Below, piece after piece: positions 35,124 to 43,995 of a stretch of DNA of 64,000 bases. The DNA lies in the NCBI GenBank assembly GCA_026003075.1, contig BPGO01000002.1:62001-126000 (forward strand). Reading direction: 5' to 3'. Source of the DNA: Fimbriimonadales bacterium (GTDB taxonomy: Bacteria; Armatimonadota; Fimbriimonadia; Fimbriimonadales; GBS-DC). Below the pieces are notes generated by a model. That model searched no databases. It was not told the origin of the DNA and was given only the letters and a program-made list of their open reading frames with translations. How positions within the stretch are numbered: the first letter of the stretch is position 1; every line of letters starts with the position of its first letter. Both the position numbers and the translations under genes were made by a program.

Positions 35124-36158
35124 TCACACGGATTCCACCAGCACATGCTTATACAGTTCGCTGGGGTCGGGATCGGGGCTTTCGTCGGCGAACTTGGCGG
35201 CGGCTGCCACCCGCTCGCGTGCCTGCTCGTCCCAAAGTTTTAGGTCTGCTTCCGTTGCCAGCCCGTGCGTAAGCAGGTAGTGTTGTAGGTTGGTCAAGGG
35301 GTCGCGCTTACGCCACGCTTCTACTTCCTCGCGGGTACGGTAGGAGCCGGGGTCTGTGATGTCCGCCGCGCCGTGCCCCACAAAACGATACACGATGGCT
35401 TCCACGAAGTAGGGTTCTTGCTTCTCGCGCACATGGTCGATAATCGCCTTTGCTTCGTCCAGCACATTGAACAGATCCATGCCATCGATTTGTTTGGTGG
35501 GGAATCCGTAGACGCTGGCGCGTTGCGCGAGGTTCGGCACCGCAGAGTGCAGTTCTACGGGGGTGCCCATCGCATATTTATTGTTCTCCACGATGTAAAT
35601 CACGGGGAGTTTCCACAGGCCTGCCATGTTGAGCGTTTCGTGCAGCAGTCCTGCGTTCATCGCGCCGTCGCCGAAGAAGCAGAGCGTGATGCCGCCTGTC
35701 TCTTGATATTTTTGGGCGAAGGCAACCCCGGTGCCGATGCCGGGCACATCGCCCACGATACCGTAGCCGCCTAAAAAGTTGTGTGCTTTGTCGTACAGGT
35801 GCATCGAGCCGCCTTTGCCTCGACAGAGCCCCGTGACCTTGCCATAGAGCTCTGCCATCACGGCGTTCGGGTCGCTGCCGAGCGCCAGCACATAGGCGTG
35901 GTCACGATAGTGCCCCAGCACGCGGTCTTCAGGACGCAGGTGGTGGATAAAGCCCAGTGCCAACGCCTCCTGCCCGATGTATAAGTGCAAATAGCCACCG
36001 ATTTTGTCTTGCCGATATGCCTTGTCGCAATGCTCTTCGAAGCGACGGATAAAAAGCATCTGTTTGTAGAGATCGACAATCTCCTGTGGGGTCGGAGTGT
36101 ACACCCGCTTGCTCGATTTCGAATTCGTGGTGGTCTTCACGCGCTTGCCTGTCTTCAT
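35124..36158 (-). CDS. pdhA: Thiamine-diphosphate-dependent dehydrogenase E1 alpha subunit (pyruvate/acetoin type)
   Basis: About 344 residues. GHYRDHAYVLALG, RGKGGSMHLYD and the ThDP-binding motif CFFGDGAMNAGLLHE...ENNKYAM are diagnostic for the E1-alpha subunit of pyruvate, branched-chain or acetoin dehydrogenases. I chose the ATG at 36158 because GGAGG lies 5 nt upstream; a TTG at 36170 is in frame. The E1-beta, E2 and E3 genes are not in this window, so the complex genes are dispersed. TACACT (36182-36187, minus) forms a divergent promoter with the SDR gene. Substrate cannot be fixed from the sequence. Confidence 0.87.
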   Translation of the reverse strand: MKTGKRVKTTTNSKSSKRVYTPTPQEIVDLYKQMLFIRRFEEHCDKAYRQDKIGGYLHLYIGQEALALGFIHHLRPEDRVLGHYRDHAYVLALGSDPNAVMAELYGKVTGLCRGKGGSMHLYDKAHNFLGGYGIVGDVPGIGTGVAFAQKYQETGGITLCFFGDGAMNAGLLHETLNMAGLWKLPVIYIVENNKYAMGTPVELHSAVPNLAQRASVYGFPTKQIDGMDLFNVLDEAKAIIDHVREKQEPYFVEAIVYRFVGHGAADITDPGSYRTREEVEAWRKRDPLTNLQHYLLTHGLATEADLKLWDEQARERVAAAAKFADESPDPDPSELYKHVLVESV

Positions 36159-36181
36159 ACCAGCCTCCAAAGGTCGTGTAT

Positions 36182-36187
36182 AGTGTA
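36182..36187 (-). promoter_or_regulatory. Predicted -10 element of the E1-alpha gene
   Basis: GGGTACACT on the minus strand, 23 nt before the ATG at 36158, in the divergent gap shared with the SDR gene. Confidence 0.5.
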
Positions 36188-36199
36188 CCCTACAGGGGG

Positions 36200-36205
36200 T
36201 ATCCT
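36200..36205 (+). promoter_or_regulatory. Predicted -10 element of the SDR gene (leaderless)
   Basis: GGTATCCT with the hexamer 6 nt before the ATG at 36212. Confidence 0.5.
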
Positions 36206-36211
36206 AATAGC

Positions 36212-37057
36212 ATGCCAACCTACACAGAGATTAAGGATCGCGTGGCGATTATCACGGGGGCGAGTCGCGGGATTGGTCGGGCGGTGGCGCTGCGCCTTGC
36301 CAAGGAGGGAGTTGCTGTCGTTATCGCGGCGAAGACCGCCGAACCCGACCCGCACTTGCCCGGCACGATTTACACCGTTGCAGAAGAGGTGGAGGCGTTG
36401 GGAGGGCGTGCGCTTCCCCTCCGCGTCGATGTACGCGACGAAAACGCCCTGCAGCAAATGGTCGATAAAACCTTAGAAACCTTTGGGCGTGTGGATATAC
36501 TCATCAACAACGCGGGCGCGCTGTGGTGGTATCCCGTTCTGGAGACGCCACCGAAACGGTTTGACCTGGTGATGCAGGTGAACCTGCGAGCGTCGTTTAT
36601 CGCCTCACAACTTGTGTTGCCTGTTATGATTAACCAGCGCTGGGGGCATATCATCACTATGTCGCCCCCCATCGATCTCAGCGTGTTGCCCGGCAAAGTC
36701 GCTTACATGATTTCCAAGTTCGGCATGACGATGCTCGCCTTGGGGCTGGCGGAAGAGGTACGCGCGCATAATGTGGCGGTGAATGCGCTTTGGCCCCGCA
36801 CGCTGATTGAAAGCCAAGCGACCATTGCGTGGGGGCTGGGAACACCTCAACAGTGGCGCAAGGCGGATATTATGGCAGATGCCGTGTACGAACTCGTGCG
36901 CCGCGAACCGCACACCTGCACGGGCAAGGCGTGGATCGACGAAGATATCCTGCGTGAGGCGGGCGTGACGGATTTCTCGATCTATAACTGCACGCCCGAC
37001 GGCGAGCCGATGGAGATTGTCTGGCAAGGGGTGCAAGCCGGCAAACGGGAGGGCTAA
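36212..37057 (+). CDS. Short-chain dehydrogenase/reductase (HSDL2-like)
   Basis: 281 residues. IITGASRGIGRAVALRLA binds NAD(P), DILINNAGALWW follows, and the catalytic YMISK (YxxxK) is present. The stretch AAKTAEPDPHLPGTIYTVAE is typical of the SDR domain of HSDL2-type oxidoreductases. The ATG at 36212 was chosen because the leaderless-type promoter ends 6 nt before it and the Rossmann fold begins right after. Substrate is unknown. Confidence 0.88.
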   Translation: MPTYTEIKDRVAIITGASRGIGRAVALRLAKEGVAVVIAAKTAEPDPHLPGTIYTVAEEVEALGGRALPLRVDVRDENALQQMVDKTLETFGRVDILINNAGALWWYPVLETPPKRFDLVMQVNLRASFIASQLVLPVMINQRWGHIITMSPPIDLSVLPGKVAYMISKFGMTMLALGLAEEVRAHNVAVNALWPRTLIESQATIAWGLGTPQQWRKADIMADAVYELVRREPHTCTGKAWIDEDILREAGVTDFSIYNCTPDGEPMEIVWQGVQAGKREG

Positions 37058-37063
37058 CTGGGG

Positions 37064-37069
37064 TATCCT
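37064..37069 (+). promoter_or_regulatory. Predicted -10 element of the URO-D-like gene
   Basis: GGTATCCT just after the SDR stop, about 43 nt before the ATG at 37113. Confidence 0.45.
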
Positions 37070-37112
37070 TACCCATACGCATGGCACCCAAATCAGCAAG
37101 AGAGGATGAGCG

Positions 37113-38105
37113 ATGACCTCGCGTGAAAGAGTGGAACAGGCGATTATTGGCGGGGAGGTAGACCGCCTGCCCTACTGCTTCTGGTATCACTTCCGAACAG
37201 AGGTGTGGTTTCCGCAAGGATTACATGCGGAGTACCGCGCTCCCGCCAGTGAGGCGTTGCTTCAGCAGTATATCGATGGGATGAGCCACGCCACTTATGA
37301 ATTCTGGCGACGCTATCAGCCCGATATTCTCAAAGTGATGCACGACATCCCGTACGAGACGCCCACGGGATTCTCGTTCGTGCATGGCGTCGACGATTGG
37401 GCAAAACTACAGCCGCTGGAGCCAGACAGAGGGCACTTCGGCGCGCAGATCGAGGTGCTCAAACGCTTACGCCAGCGCGTGCCGAACGATGTCCCGATTA
37501 TCGAAACGGTGTTCAACGCTTTCTACTATGCGAATAAACTCTGCGAGGGCAAGTTGCTGGAGCATCTCGCGCTCGCGCCTGAAGCGGTACAACAGGGCTT
37601 GCAGACCATTCAGACCAATCTGCAGCTTTATGCACGGCTCGTGCTTACGGTGTGCGATGGGATTTACTATGCCGTGAACGGAATCGGCTCGGATGCTGCG
37701 CCGCGCCATGTGTATGAGGAGTTCTTCGCGCCGCTGGATCGGGCGTTTCTGCAATCGGTCTCTGACGGTAAGTTCAATGTCCTCCACTTGCATGGCTACG
37801 GGGAGCTCTACGCCGACCTGCTTGCCGATGCGCCTGCGGCGATTGTATGCTGGAGCGATCGTAGTACGACGCTAAGCCTTGCCGAGGGCAAGCGGCTGTT
37901 TGACCGCTGCGTGATGGGCGGCTTGAACGAAATGGAGCTCCCCCAAATGTGTCGCGAGCGGGTGTTCCAGCAGGCGCAGGACGCGCTGGACAGCGTGGGG
38001 AGGCGAGGGTTTATCCTGGCGCCCGGCTGTTCGGTACCGACGGATATTAATCCCGCCCTCCTCATGGCGATTCGTGAGTTCGCGTTGGGTACGCGGGCGT
38101 CTTGA
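37113..38105 (+). CDS. Uroporphyrinogen decarboxylase (URO-D) fold protein
   Basis: 330 residues of the URO-D/HemE superfamily: N-terminus SRERVEQAIIGGEVDRLPYC, the later LHLHGYGELYADLLAD and the C-terminal FILAPGCSVPTDINP. True HemE carries an RQAGR-type motif near the N-terminus, which is absent (WYHFRTEVW is found instead), so this is probably a paralogue such as a methyltransferase-like or demethylase-like protein rather than the heme enzyme. GAGAGGATGAG lies before the ATG. Confidence 0.8.
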   Translation: MTSRERVEQAIIGGEVDRLPYCFWYHFRTEVWFPQGLHAEYRAPASEALLQQYIDGMSHATYEFWRRYQPDILKVMHDIPYETPTGFSFVHGVDDWAKLQPLEPDRGHFGAQIEVLKRLRQRVPNDVPIIETVFNAFYYANKLCEGKLLEHLALAPEAVQQGLQTIQTNLQLYARLVLTVCDGIYYAVNGIGSDAAPRHVYEEFFAPLDRAFLQSVSDGKFNVLHLHGYGELYADLLADAPAAIVCWSDRSTTLSLAEGKRLFDRCVMGGLNEMELPQMCRERVFQQAQDALDSVGRRGFILAPGCSVPTDINPALLMAIREFALGTRAS

Positions 38106-38139
38106 GCATCGCCTGCTGGAACTGCGGAACCCGCAATTG

Positions 38140-39312
38140 CTAAACCCGAACCCACAGGCACTTCAGATAGAGGCTTTCTGGGAACTGTATCAGGTAAGGG
38201 TGGTCGGGGGCTTGGAAGGTGGCCTCTTCCAAGAAGAGGGGCTGGTTCCGATCGGTGGCGGCGAGGCGCACGGTGTCGAGCATGTCATTCAGTCCCAGCG
38301 GATAGGCGCAGCTGCACACAACCATCCGCCCGCCTTCGCTAAGAAGCGGAAGCGCATGATAGACCAGCTTCCAAATCGCCCAGCGAAGAGAGTCTTTCTG
38401 GTCGTGCCGCTTGGCGATGGCAGGGGGATCTAAGATAATCCAATCGAACTGCGCGCCTTGCTCGGCGGCTTGCGGGAGCCACTCGAAAGCGTTCTCGACG
38501 ACCCAATGCGCTTCCAGCTGGTTGCGCCGTGCGTGGACTTCAGCCAGGTCGATGGCGTCGGGCAAGATGTCGACGCCGACGGCATGCGCTCCTGCACGGG
38601 CGGCGTAGAGCGCAAACGCCCCTGTGTAGCAAAACAGGTCCAGCACACGCTCACCAGGGCGCACGCGCTGCGCCAAACGACGCCGATTCTCGCGCTGATC
38701 CAAATAAAAGCCTGTCTTGCGCCCCGCGTCTGTTGGCACAAGGAACCTAAGTCCGCTCTCTTCGATCTCAATCAGCTCTGGAACTTCGCCATGCAGGACA
38801 CCTGAGAAGGGCTGCAGTCCTTCCTCGGCGCGGCCCGCCATCTCACTCCGCTCGATGATCCCTTTTGGCTTTAGTTGCTCGATAAGCACGGGCAGCCAGA
38901 AGGGCTTGAGCCGCTCCATCCCCAAGGTGCGCACCTGCACCACCAGATAGTCGGCGTACTGGTCGACAATCAGCCCTGGCACGCCATCCGATTCGCTGAA
39001 CAGGACACGCATTGCATTGGTGTCTTGCACAGTGCGCTGACGGTGCTGGAGCGCTTTCTCTAAGCGTGTGGCAAAAAAGTTTTGGTTGATCGGTTCTTCT
39101 TCTTGGACGGTCAGGATTCGCACGGGGAAGCGGCTGTGGGGGTTATAGGTGCCGATTCCGAGCGGTTCGCCGCGAAAGTTCACCACTTGCACCAGCGCGC
39201 CAGGTGTCGGCGTGTTCGACACCTCTGAAATTTCGCCGCGCTGTACCCACGGATAGCCGTGCAGCAGTTTTTTTTCGCGACCGCCAACGATTTTTACAAT
39301 CCCTTCGATCAT
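38140..39312 (-). CDS. RlmI-like class I rRNA (cytosine-C5) methyltransferase with PUA domain
   Basis: 390 residues. An N-terminal PUA-like domain (REKKLLHGYPWVQRGEI) and EEHVLFSESDGVPGLIVDQY-like central region (here VLFSESDGVPGLIVDQYADY) lead to a Rossmann methyltransferase with VLDLFCYTGAFALYAA (motif I), DWIILDPPAIAK (motif IV) and CSCAYPL (catalytic Cys region). This matches the YccW/RlmI family that methylates 23S rRNA. AGAGGTAGG precedes the ATG. The Lon-N gene lies 24 nt upstream on the same strand. Confidence 0.9.
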   Translation of the reverse strand: MIEGIVKIVGGREKKLLHGYPWVQRGEISEVSNTPTPGALVQVVNFRGEPLGIGTYNPHSRFPVRILTVQEEEPINQNFFATRLEKALQHRQRTVQDTNAMRVLFSESDGVPGLIVDQYADYLVVQVRTLGMERLKPFWLPVLIEQLKPKGIIERSEMAGRAEEGLQPFSGVLHGEVPELIEIEESGLRFLVPTDAGRKTGFYLDQRENRRRLAQRVRPGERVLDLFCYTGAFALYAARAGAHAVGVDILPDAIDLAEVHARRNQLEAHWVVENAFEWLPQAAEQGAQFDWIILDPPAIAKRHDQKDSLRWAIWKLVYHALPLLSEGGRMVVCSCAYPLGLNDMLDTVRLAATDRNQPLFLEEATFQAPDHPYLIQFPESLYLKCLWVRV

Positions 39313-39336
39313 TGCCTACCTCTAAGAGAGTCGAAC

Positions 39337-40011
39337 TCAGTTCCGGTTGACATAGTCGCGCCAGTGTTCTGGGTTAAACGGTTGAATTTCTGTTTCGAGC
39401 GCATGGGTCAGATGTTCGAGCATTTGGCGCAGCAAGCGGAGTCGTTCCATGGTATCCTGGAGTTCCAGCAGGTACTGGCGTAGAGGGATTTCCAGTTGCA
39501 GGGTGCTTGCGATGACGAAGGAGAGCGTGGTTGGGTTGCGTGGCAGTTCGATCTCATCGGCGCGCAGTCCGCTGATGTCTAAAGCCAACCTTAAAAACTT
39601 GCGGAACTGCTCAGCGACCTCATCGGCGTAGCGTTGTTGCTCTTCCCAATCGAAAGGCTCGGAATCGCGCCACAGGCGTACTTGTGCTTTGAGGTAGGGG
39701 GCTTCATCGCGAATCAGGCGCACGATTTGGAACCGCTCTTCGCCGAGCGCGATCAGATGGATGACCCCATCAGGCTGGCGGCGCATGCGTCCTACCCGCG
39801 CGAGCGTGCCGATCTCGTGTGGCTCCACATTCGGATCGCCTATTGCGCTACCTTTCCGAATCGAAACCACCCCAAACGGCGAGTCTTGCTCTATGCAGTA
39901 CATCACCATTTCGCGGTAGCGCGGTTCGAAGATGCGCAACGGCAGCCCCGTGTGCGGAAACAGTACCGTTTCCACAGGAAACAGCGGGATCGTCCAAGCC
40001 GAGTTGTTCAC
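39337..40011 (-). CDS. Lon N-terminal (substrate-binding) domain protein
   Basis: About 224 residues: only the LON substrate-binding domain (IPLFPVETVLFPHTGLPLRI, then FEPRYREMVMY), without AAA+ or protease parts, plus a C-terminal helical region. I place the start at GTG 40011 because TACAAT (40019-40024, minus) ends 7 nt before it and the domain begins at once; an upstream in-frame ATG at 40038 lies beyond that promoter. Stand-alone Lon-N proteins are common but their role is not established. Confidence 0.8.
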   Translation of the reverse strand: MNNSAWTIPLFPVETVLFPHTGLPLRIFEPRYREMVMYCIEQDSPFGVVSIRKGSAIGDPNVEPHEIGTLARVGRMRRQPDGVIHLIALGEERFQIVRLIRDEAPYLKAQVRLWRDSEPFDWEEQQRYADEVAEQFRKFLRLALDISGLRADEIELPRNPTTLSFVIASTLQLEIPLRQYLLELQDTMERLRLLRQMLEHLTHALETEIQPFNPEHWRDYVNRN

Positions 40012-40018
40012 TGAGGGT

Positions 40019-40024
40019 ATTGTA
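40019..40024 (-). promoter_or_regulatory. Predicted -10 element of the Lon-N gene (leaderless GTG start)
   Basis: GGGTACAAT on the minus strand, hexamer 7 nt before GTG 40011. Confidence 0.5.
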
Positions 40025-40059
40025 CCCAATTCATGCATGGTTATTTCGATGAGGGAGCG

Positions 40060-41334
40060 CTAAGGTGGTGTCGGTGGCTGCTCTGTCTCTTGGTAGAGGG
40101 GCAACTTCACACGAAACACGCTCCCGACGCGATACTCGCTTTCTACTTCGACCGTGCCGCCGTGTGATTCCACGATATGCTTCACAATCGCCAGTCCCAG
40201 TCCTGTGCCACCGCTCTCACGCGAGCGGGTTTTGTCCACCCGATAGAAGCGTTCGAAGATACGCGGCAGCGCTTCGCTGGGGATGCCGATACCGGTATCG
40301 GCGACTTCTATCACCGCGTATGGGTCTTGGGCGTAGGTGCGCACGGTGACGCTGCCCTGGGGTTTGTTGTAGCGGAGGGCGTTGCTGAGCAGGTTCAGCA
40401 CGACCTGCAGTATCTGATCGCGATTTGCCATCAGCTTCAGGTTGGGTTGAAGGTCTGTGAAAACCTGCACTTGATGGCGTTGCGCTTCGACTGCCATTTC
40501 TTGGACTGCTTGCTGAATCAGGGGTGTGAGTTCGAACCGTTCCTTGACGGGTTGCATCGACTCGGCGCGGCTGAGCGTGAGCAGGTCCTCGGCGATGCGT
40601 GTGAGGCGGTCGGCTTCTTGAATAATCAGGTTCAGGAACCGCTGGCGCGTTTCGAGGGGCATATCGAGGTCATCGTGGATGGTCTCTGCGAGCGAGCGAA
40701 TGGAAGCGAGTGGGGTTCGGAACTCGTGCGACACATTCGCCACAAAGTCGCGGCGCACTTGCTCGAGTCGGAGCAGTTCGCTTTTGTCTATTAAGGCGAT
40801 TGCAAACAGGTGGTGCGAATCGGCTTCACCCAGATACCAGATGGTCGCTTCGGTGTGGCGTTCTTTGGGGAAGCTGAGGGTAATTTCGGCGGAGACAGTG
40901 GATTGGCGTCGCGAGGCTTTGAGCAACAACAGATAGAGGTCGTAGGAGAAAGTGAGCGCGAGCAGCGATTTGCCCGTCATGTGTCGAAAGCCGAACCACT
41001 CCAGCGCGAGGCGGTTCGTATGGCGCAGCATCGCGTCCTCGTCGCAAATCATGAGGGGGATGGGCAGTCCATCGATGAGCGCGAGCCGACGACGCTGCTG
41101 CCGTGTGAGTTCCAATTCGAGGTTTTCGCGCTGCTCGTTGAGTTCGAGGACTTGCTGGCGCAGGGCATTGCATCGGAGAGAGATGCGGCGTGCGAAGTAG
41201 TAAGCGAGCAAGATGCTGCCCAATGCGGCGGCGATCAGCGCTTCCCGCCACGCGCTGGGCAACATGGGGAGAGCGGTCAACAGGAGCAGCGCCGCGCTGA
41301 GTAATAAAGACGCGGGCAGCCAGCGGAAGCTCAT
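40060..41334 (-). CDS. PhoR-like sensor histidine kinase
   Basis: 424 residues. Two N-terminal hydrophobic helices (about 7-25 and 31-48) with almost no periplasmic loop are followed by a coiled coil, a PAS-like domain (about 85-180), HisKA with the phospho-acceptor His in VANVSHEFRTPLASI, and the ATPase domain with NLLSNALRYNKP (N box), DTGIGIP and GGTGLGLAIVKHIVE. The short loop suggests intramembrane or cytoplasmic sensing. The ATG overlaps the response-regulator stop by 4 nt. The signal is unknown. Confidence 0.92.
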   Translation of the reverse strand: MSFRWLPASLLLSAALLLLTALPMLPSAWREALIAAALGSILLAYYFARRISLRCNALRQQVLELNEQRENLELELTRQQRRRLALIDGLPIPLMICDEDAMLRHTNRLALEWFGFRHMTGKSLLALTFSYDLYLLLLKASRRQSTVSAEITLSFPKERHTEATIWYLGEADSHHLFAIALIDKSELLRLEQVRRDFVANVSHEFRTPLASIRSLAETIHDDLDMPLETRQRFLNLIIQEADRLTRIAEDLLTLSRAESMQPVKERFELTPLIQQAVQEMAVEAQRHQVQVFTDLQPNLKLMANRDQILQVVLNLLSNALRYNKPQGSVTVRTYAQDPYAVIEVADTGIGIPSEALPRIFERFYRVDKTRSRESGGTGLGLAIVKHIVESHGGTVEVESEYRVGSVFRVKLPLYQETEQPPTPP

Positions 41335-42041
41335 GCCTCAAAGCGGTAGCCGCTGCCGCGCACCGTTTGGATATAGCGCGGGTTTTGAGGGTCTGGCTCG
41401 ATTTTGGAGCGCAGCCAGCGGATGTGGACATCCACGGTGCGCGGGCTTACATAAGTGCCCAGGCCCCACACATGGTCTAATAACTGGTCGCGCGTGAATA
41501 CTTTGCCAGGATGGGTAGCCAGCAGGGTCAGCAAGGCATACTCTTTGGGGGTCATCGACAGTTCTTCGCCGTCGCGGTAGACACGCTTCGCTTCGAGGTC
41601 AATCTCTACGGCGCCGAATTGGATACGCGCGGGCAAGGGAGGCTGCGCACGGCGCAAAATAGAGCGGATTCGCGCCACCAGCTCCGCCACGCTAAACGGC
41701 TTGACGATATAGTCATCTGCGCCGAGTTCGAAGCCGCGTATCTTGTCCTCTTCAGCCGCGCGCGCCGTCAGAAACAGCACGGGAGTCTGGCTATGCTGGC
41801 GAATAATCCGACACAGGTCAAAACCGCTGCGGCTGGGCAACATCACATCGAGGATGATAAGATGGGGCTGGTGGGCGTGGAACAGTCGCAATGCATCTTC
41901 CGCGTTATCTGCGGTGAACACTTGGAGGCGCTCGCGCTGCAGGTTATATTGCAGCGTCTCACACAGCACGGGGTCGTCCTCCACCAGCAAGATACGCGGT
42001 TGATCGATGGTTGCAGCACCCAATTCCGCCTGCTTGCTCAT
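41331..42041 (-). CDS. OmpR/PhoB-family response regulator
   Basis: 236 residues. A receiver domain (ILLVEDDPVLCETL, phospho-acceptor Asp in LIILDVMLPSRSG, LTARA, DYIVKPF) is joined to a winged-helix DNA-binding domain ending VRGSGYRFEA. It forms a coupled pair with the downstream kinase. Phosphate control is possible by similarity to PhoB, but no pst genes are nearby, so the regulon is unknown. The KOW-like gene precedes it directly. Confidence 0.94.
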   Translation of the reverse strand: MSKQAELGAATIDQPRILLVEDDPVLCETLQYNLQRERLQVFTADNAEDALRLFHAHQPHLIILDVMLPSRSGFDLCRIIRQHSQTPVLFLTARAAEEDKIRGFELGADDYIVKPFSVAELVARIRSILRRAQPPLPARIQFGAVEIDLEAKRVYRDGEELSMTPKEYALLTLLATHPGKVFTRDQLLDHVWGLGTYVSPRTVDVHIRWLRSKIEPDPQNPRYIQTVRGSGYRFEA

Positions 42042-42043
42042 CG

Positions 42044-43174
42044 CTATTCCTCCACGATGATTTCTACATTGGCGCGTGGAACCACTACAATTGTACCGTC
42101 CTCCAGTTTTGCTTTCAGCACGCGTGCGTGCGTGCCCGATTCGATCTCCATTAGTTCAGGAGGCAGTTCGACCACGGTACCGAGTCGTCCAAAGTAGGGT
42201 TCCCGGATGACACGAATCGTGCTGCCGATATTGAGTGTTTGCGCTTCGCGGGCGGGGGGCGACTCGGGCAGATGAGTAGCGTCTTCCAGTGGCACGATAA
42301 TTTCGGGACGGATGACGCCTGCGCGAATCTGTGTTGCGCCGTTGATGGAGGCGGTTTTGCCCTCCAGGCTCTTCAAGAGGCGGAAGGTGCGATTTGCCAT
42401 TTGAATCGAGCCAAAGCCCTCGGTGATGATGATCGAGAGCGGGATCTCTTCCGAGCCGGTGATAGCGACGCCGATATCGCGCCCTAAGTAGCGCACGAGG
42501 TCTGTGTCGCGGATACCGCCTGCGACGATACCGACGGCGCCGCGTTCCGCGGCGCGCTGGATGGCGTCAGCTTCCACCGTCGCGCCACCCACCAGGATCT
42601 GCCCATGGACATCGTCGGGGATGTGTTGCGCGGTGAGGGTTTCGTTCGGGGCTTGAACCAGCACGCGTAGGGCGCCGCGTCGTTCGCCTCCCACACCGAA
42701 GATGCCCTGAATCAGCGCGCCTTGCGTTTCGATGACCGCACCCTCTTGGGGCATCACTTTGACCACACGCCCTTGTACATAGGCGTTCACATCGATCACG
42801 GTTGGGGGTTGGCGCACGCCCACATGTCCTGTTACTTCCGAGATGAGTTCCACCGTGCCTTTCACAGGGGATTTACACACGCCGCGAAACAGCCCCAGAA
42901 AGCCCTTTGTCTCGGCGATAATCTGATCTTTTTCGACGGTGTCGCCTTCTTGGACTTTTAATGCGCTGCGGATCTGCTTTGGTTCAATGCCCAGTATTTG
43001 CGCGACGCGCACGGTCTGCAAGATGCCGGGCAACAGGGCGCGTGCGACCACCGTGTCGGGTTGCACCGTGTCGCCTTCTTGCACCAGCACCTCGCCTTTG
43101 ATGGGCAGGCGGCGCGTTTTCTGAATAATCGTGTTCGCGCTCACTGTCAATCCGGGAGTGTAAGCGGTACCCAT
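42044..43174 (-). CDS. Protein with lipoyl-like hairpins and KOW-like motif, function unknown
   Basis: 376 residues from ATG 43174, chosen because AAGGAGAAG precedes it; the frame is open upstream but overlaps tatC. Repeated elements KGEVLVQEGDTVQPDTVVAR and ALKVQEGDTVEKDQIIAETK resemble barrel-sandwich (lipoyl-like) hairpins. The C-terminus (REPYFGRLGTVVELPPELM, ending PRANVEIIVEE) looks like a KOW motif. The middle contains GILVGGATVEADAIQ-like Gly-rich segments. I do not recognise a characterised family. It is co-directional between tatC and the two-component genes. Confidence 0.7.
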   Translation of the reverse strand: MGTAYTPGLTVSANTIIQKTRRLPIKGEVLVQEGDTVQPDTVVARALLPGILQTVRVAQILGIEPKQIRSALKVQEGDTVEKDQIIAETKGFLGLFRGVCKSPVKGTVELISEVTGHVGVRQPPTVIDVNAYVQGRVVKVMPQEGAVIETQGALIQGIFGVGGERRGALRVLVQAPNETLTAQHIPDDVHGQILVGGATVEADAIQRAAERGAVGIVAGGIRDTDLVRYLGRDIGVAITGSEEIPLSIIITEGFGSIQMANRTFRLLKSLEGKTASINGATQIRAGVIRPEIIVPLEDATHLPESPPAREAQTLNIGSTIRVIREPYFGRLGTVVELPPELMEIESGTHARVLKAKLEDGTIVVVPRANVEIIVEE

Positions 43175-43188
43175 AGTGCTTCTCCTTA

Positions 43189-43992
43189 TTAGCTCTGTTT
43201 CGTTTCCACCCGTAGCGCTTGGCGTCGCTTCTTTTTGGCGATGCGTCCCACCAGCAGGATGCTCAGAAAGTAGAGGAACACCATCGGCAGCCCGATGGCG
43301 AGCATCGAGAAAGCGTCGCCTGAGGGGGTCAGCAACGCCGCCAAGAGACCGATAATCAGGATTGCCTGACGCCAGTATTTCCACATAGTTTCGGGCGTCG
43401 CCAGTCCGATATGCGCGAGGAACATCAGCACCACGGGCATCTGAAAGCCTAACCCGAACGCGAGCATCATCTTCACCACGAACAGCACATATTGCGCTGG
43501 GTTCTGAAACAGTTGCGCCTCGGGATAGTCGTTCAAATAGCTAAGAAAGAATTCGAACGCGGCGGGCAGGATATAGTAGCCCAGTGCGGCTCCCGAAAAG
43601 AAAAGGAACGCACTGAAGGGGGCGATGATTTTCACTGCACGACGCTCCTGTTTGGTCAGTCCGGGCGCGAGGAAGCCCCACAGCTCGCGCATTAGCAAGG
43701 GCATCGCCAGGATTAGCCCGATAATCAGCGCGAGTTTGAACTTTAGGAAAAACGGTTCTGTGGCGTGGGTGAAGACGAACTTTGCGTCTTGGGGTTTGGT
43801 GCGCAGCAGCGGACCTGCCAGGAAGTCATACACATACGGCGTGATAAAAAAACCGACTGTCCAGCCCAGCATGATGTAGATGAGCGCACGGAAGATGCGT
43901 TTGCGCAGCTCTTCCAGGTGCTCCATGAAGGTCGCTTTGTGTTCCTCTTCCATGCGCTCGCGTGAAGGCTCCAATCCTGCTGGGCTGGTCAT
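43189..43992 (-). CDS. tatC: Sec-independent protein translocase TatC
   Basis: 267 residues with six hydrophobic segments. FMEHLEELRKRIFRALIYI and the conserved Glu-rich first cytoplasmic region are diagnostic of TatC, the twin-arginine signal receptor. The loop PLLMRELWGFLAPGLTKQER is also typical. No tatA is in this window. It starts 3 nt after the stop of the exported Gly-rich protein gene and is followed by the KOW-like gene after 15 nt, suggesting one operon. Confidence 0.96.
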   Translation of the reverse strand: MTSPAGLEPSRERMEEEHKATFMEHLEELRKRIFRALIYIMLGWTVGFFITPYVYDFLAGPLLRTKPQDAKFVFTHATEPFFLKFKLALIIGLILAMPLLMRELWGFLAPGLTKQERRAVKIIAPFSAFLFFSGAALGYYILPAAFEFFLSYLNDYPEAQLFQNPAQYVLFVVKMMLAFGLGFQMPVVLMFLAHIGLATPETMWKYWRQAILIIGLLAALLTPSGDAFSMLAIGLPMVFLYFLSILLVGRIAKKKRRQALRVETKQS

Positions 43993-43995
43993 CGT

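Noticed and set aside
43175-43384. Longer N-terminus for the KOW-like protein
   Set aside because: It would overlap tatC by ~200 nt, and AAGGAGAAG supports ATG 43174.
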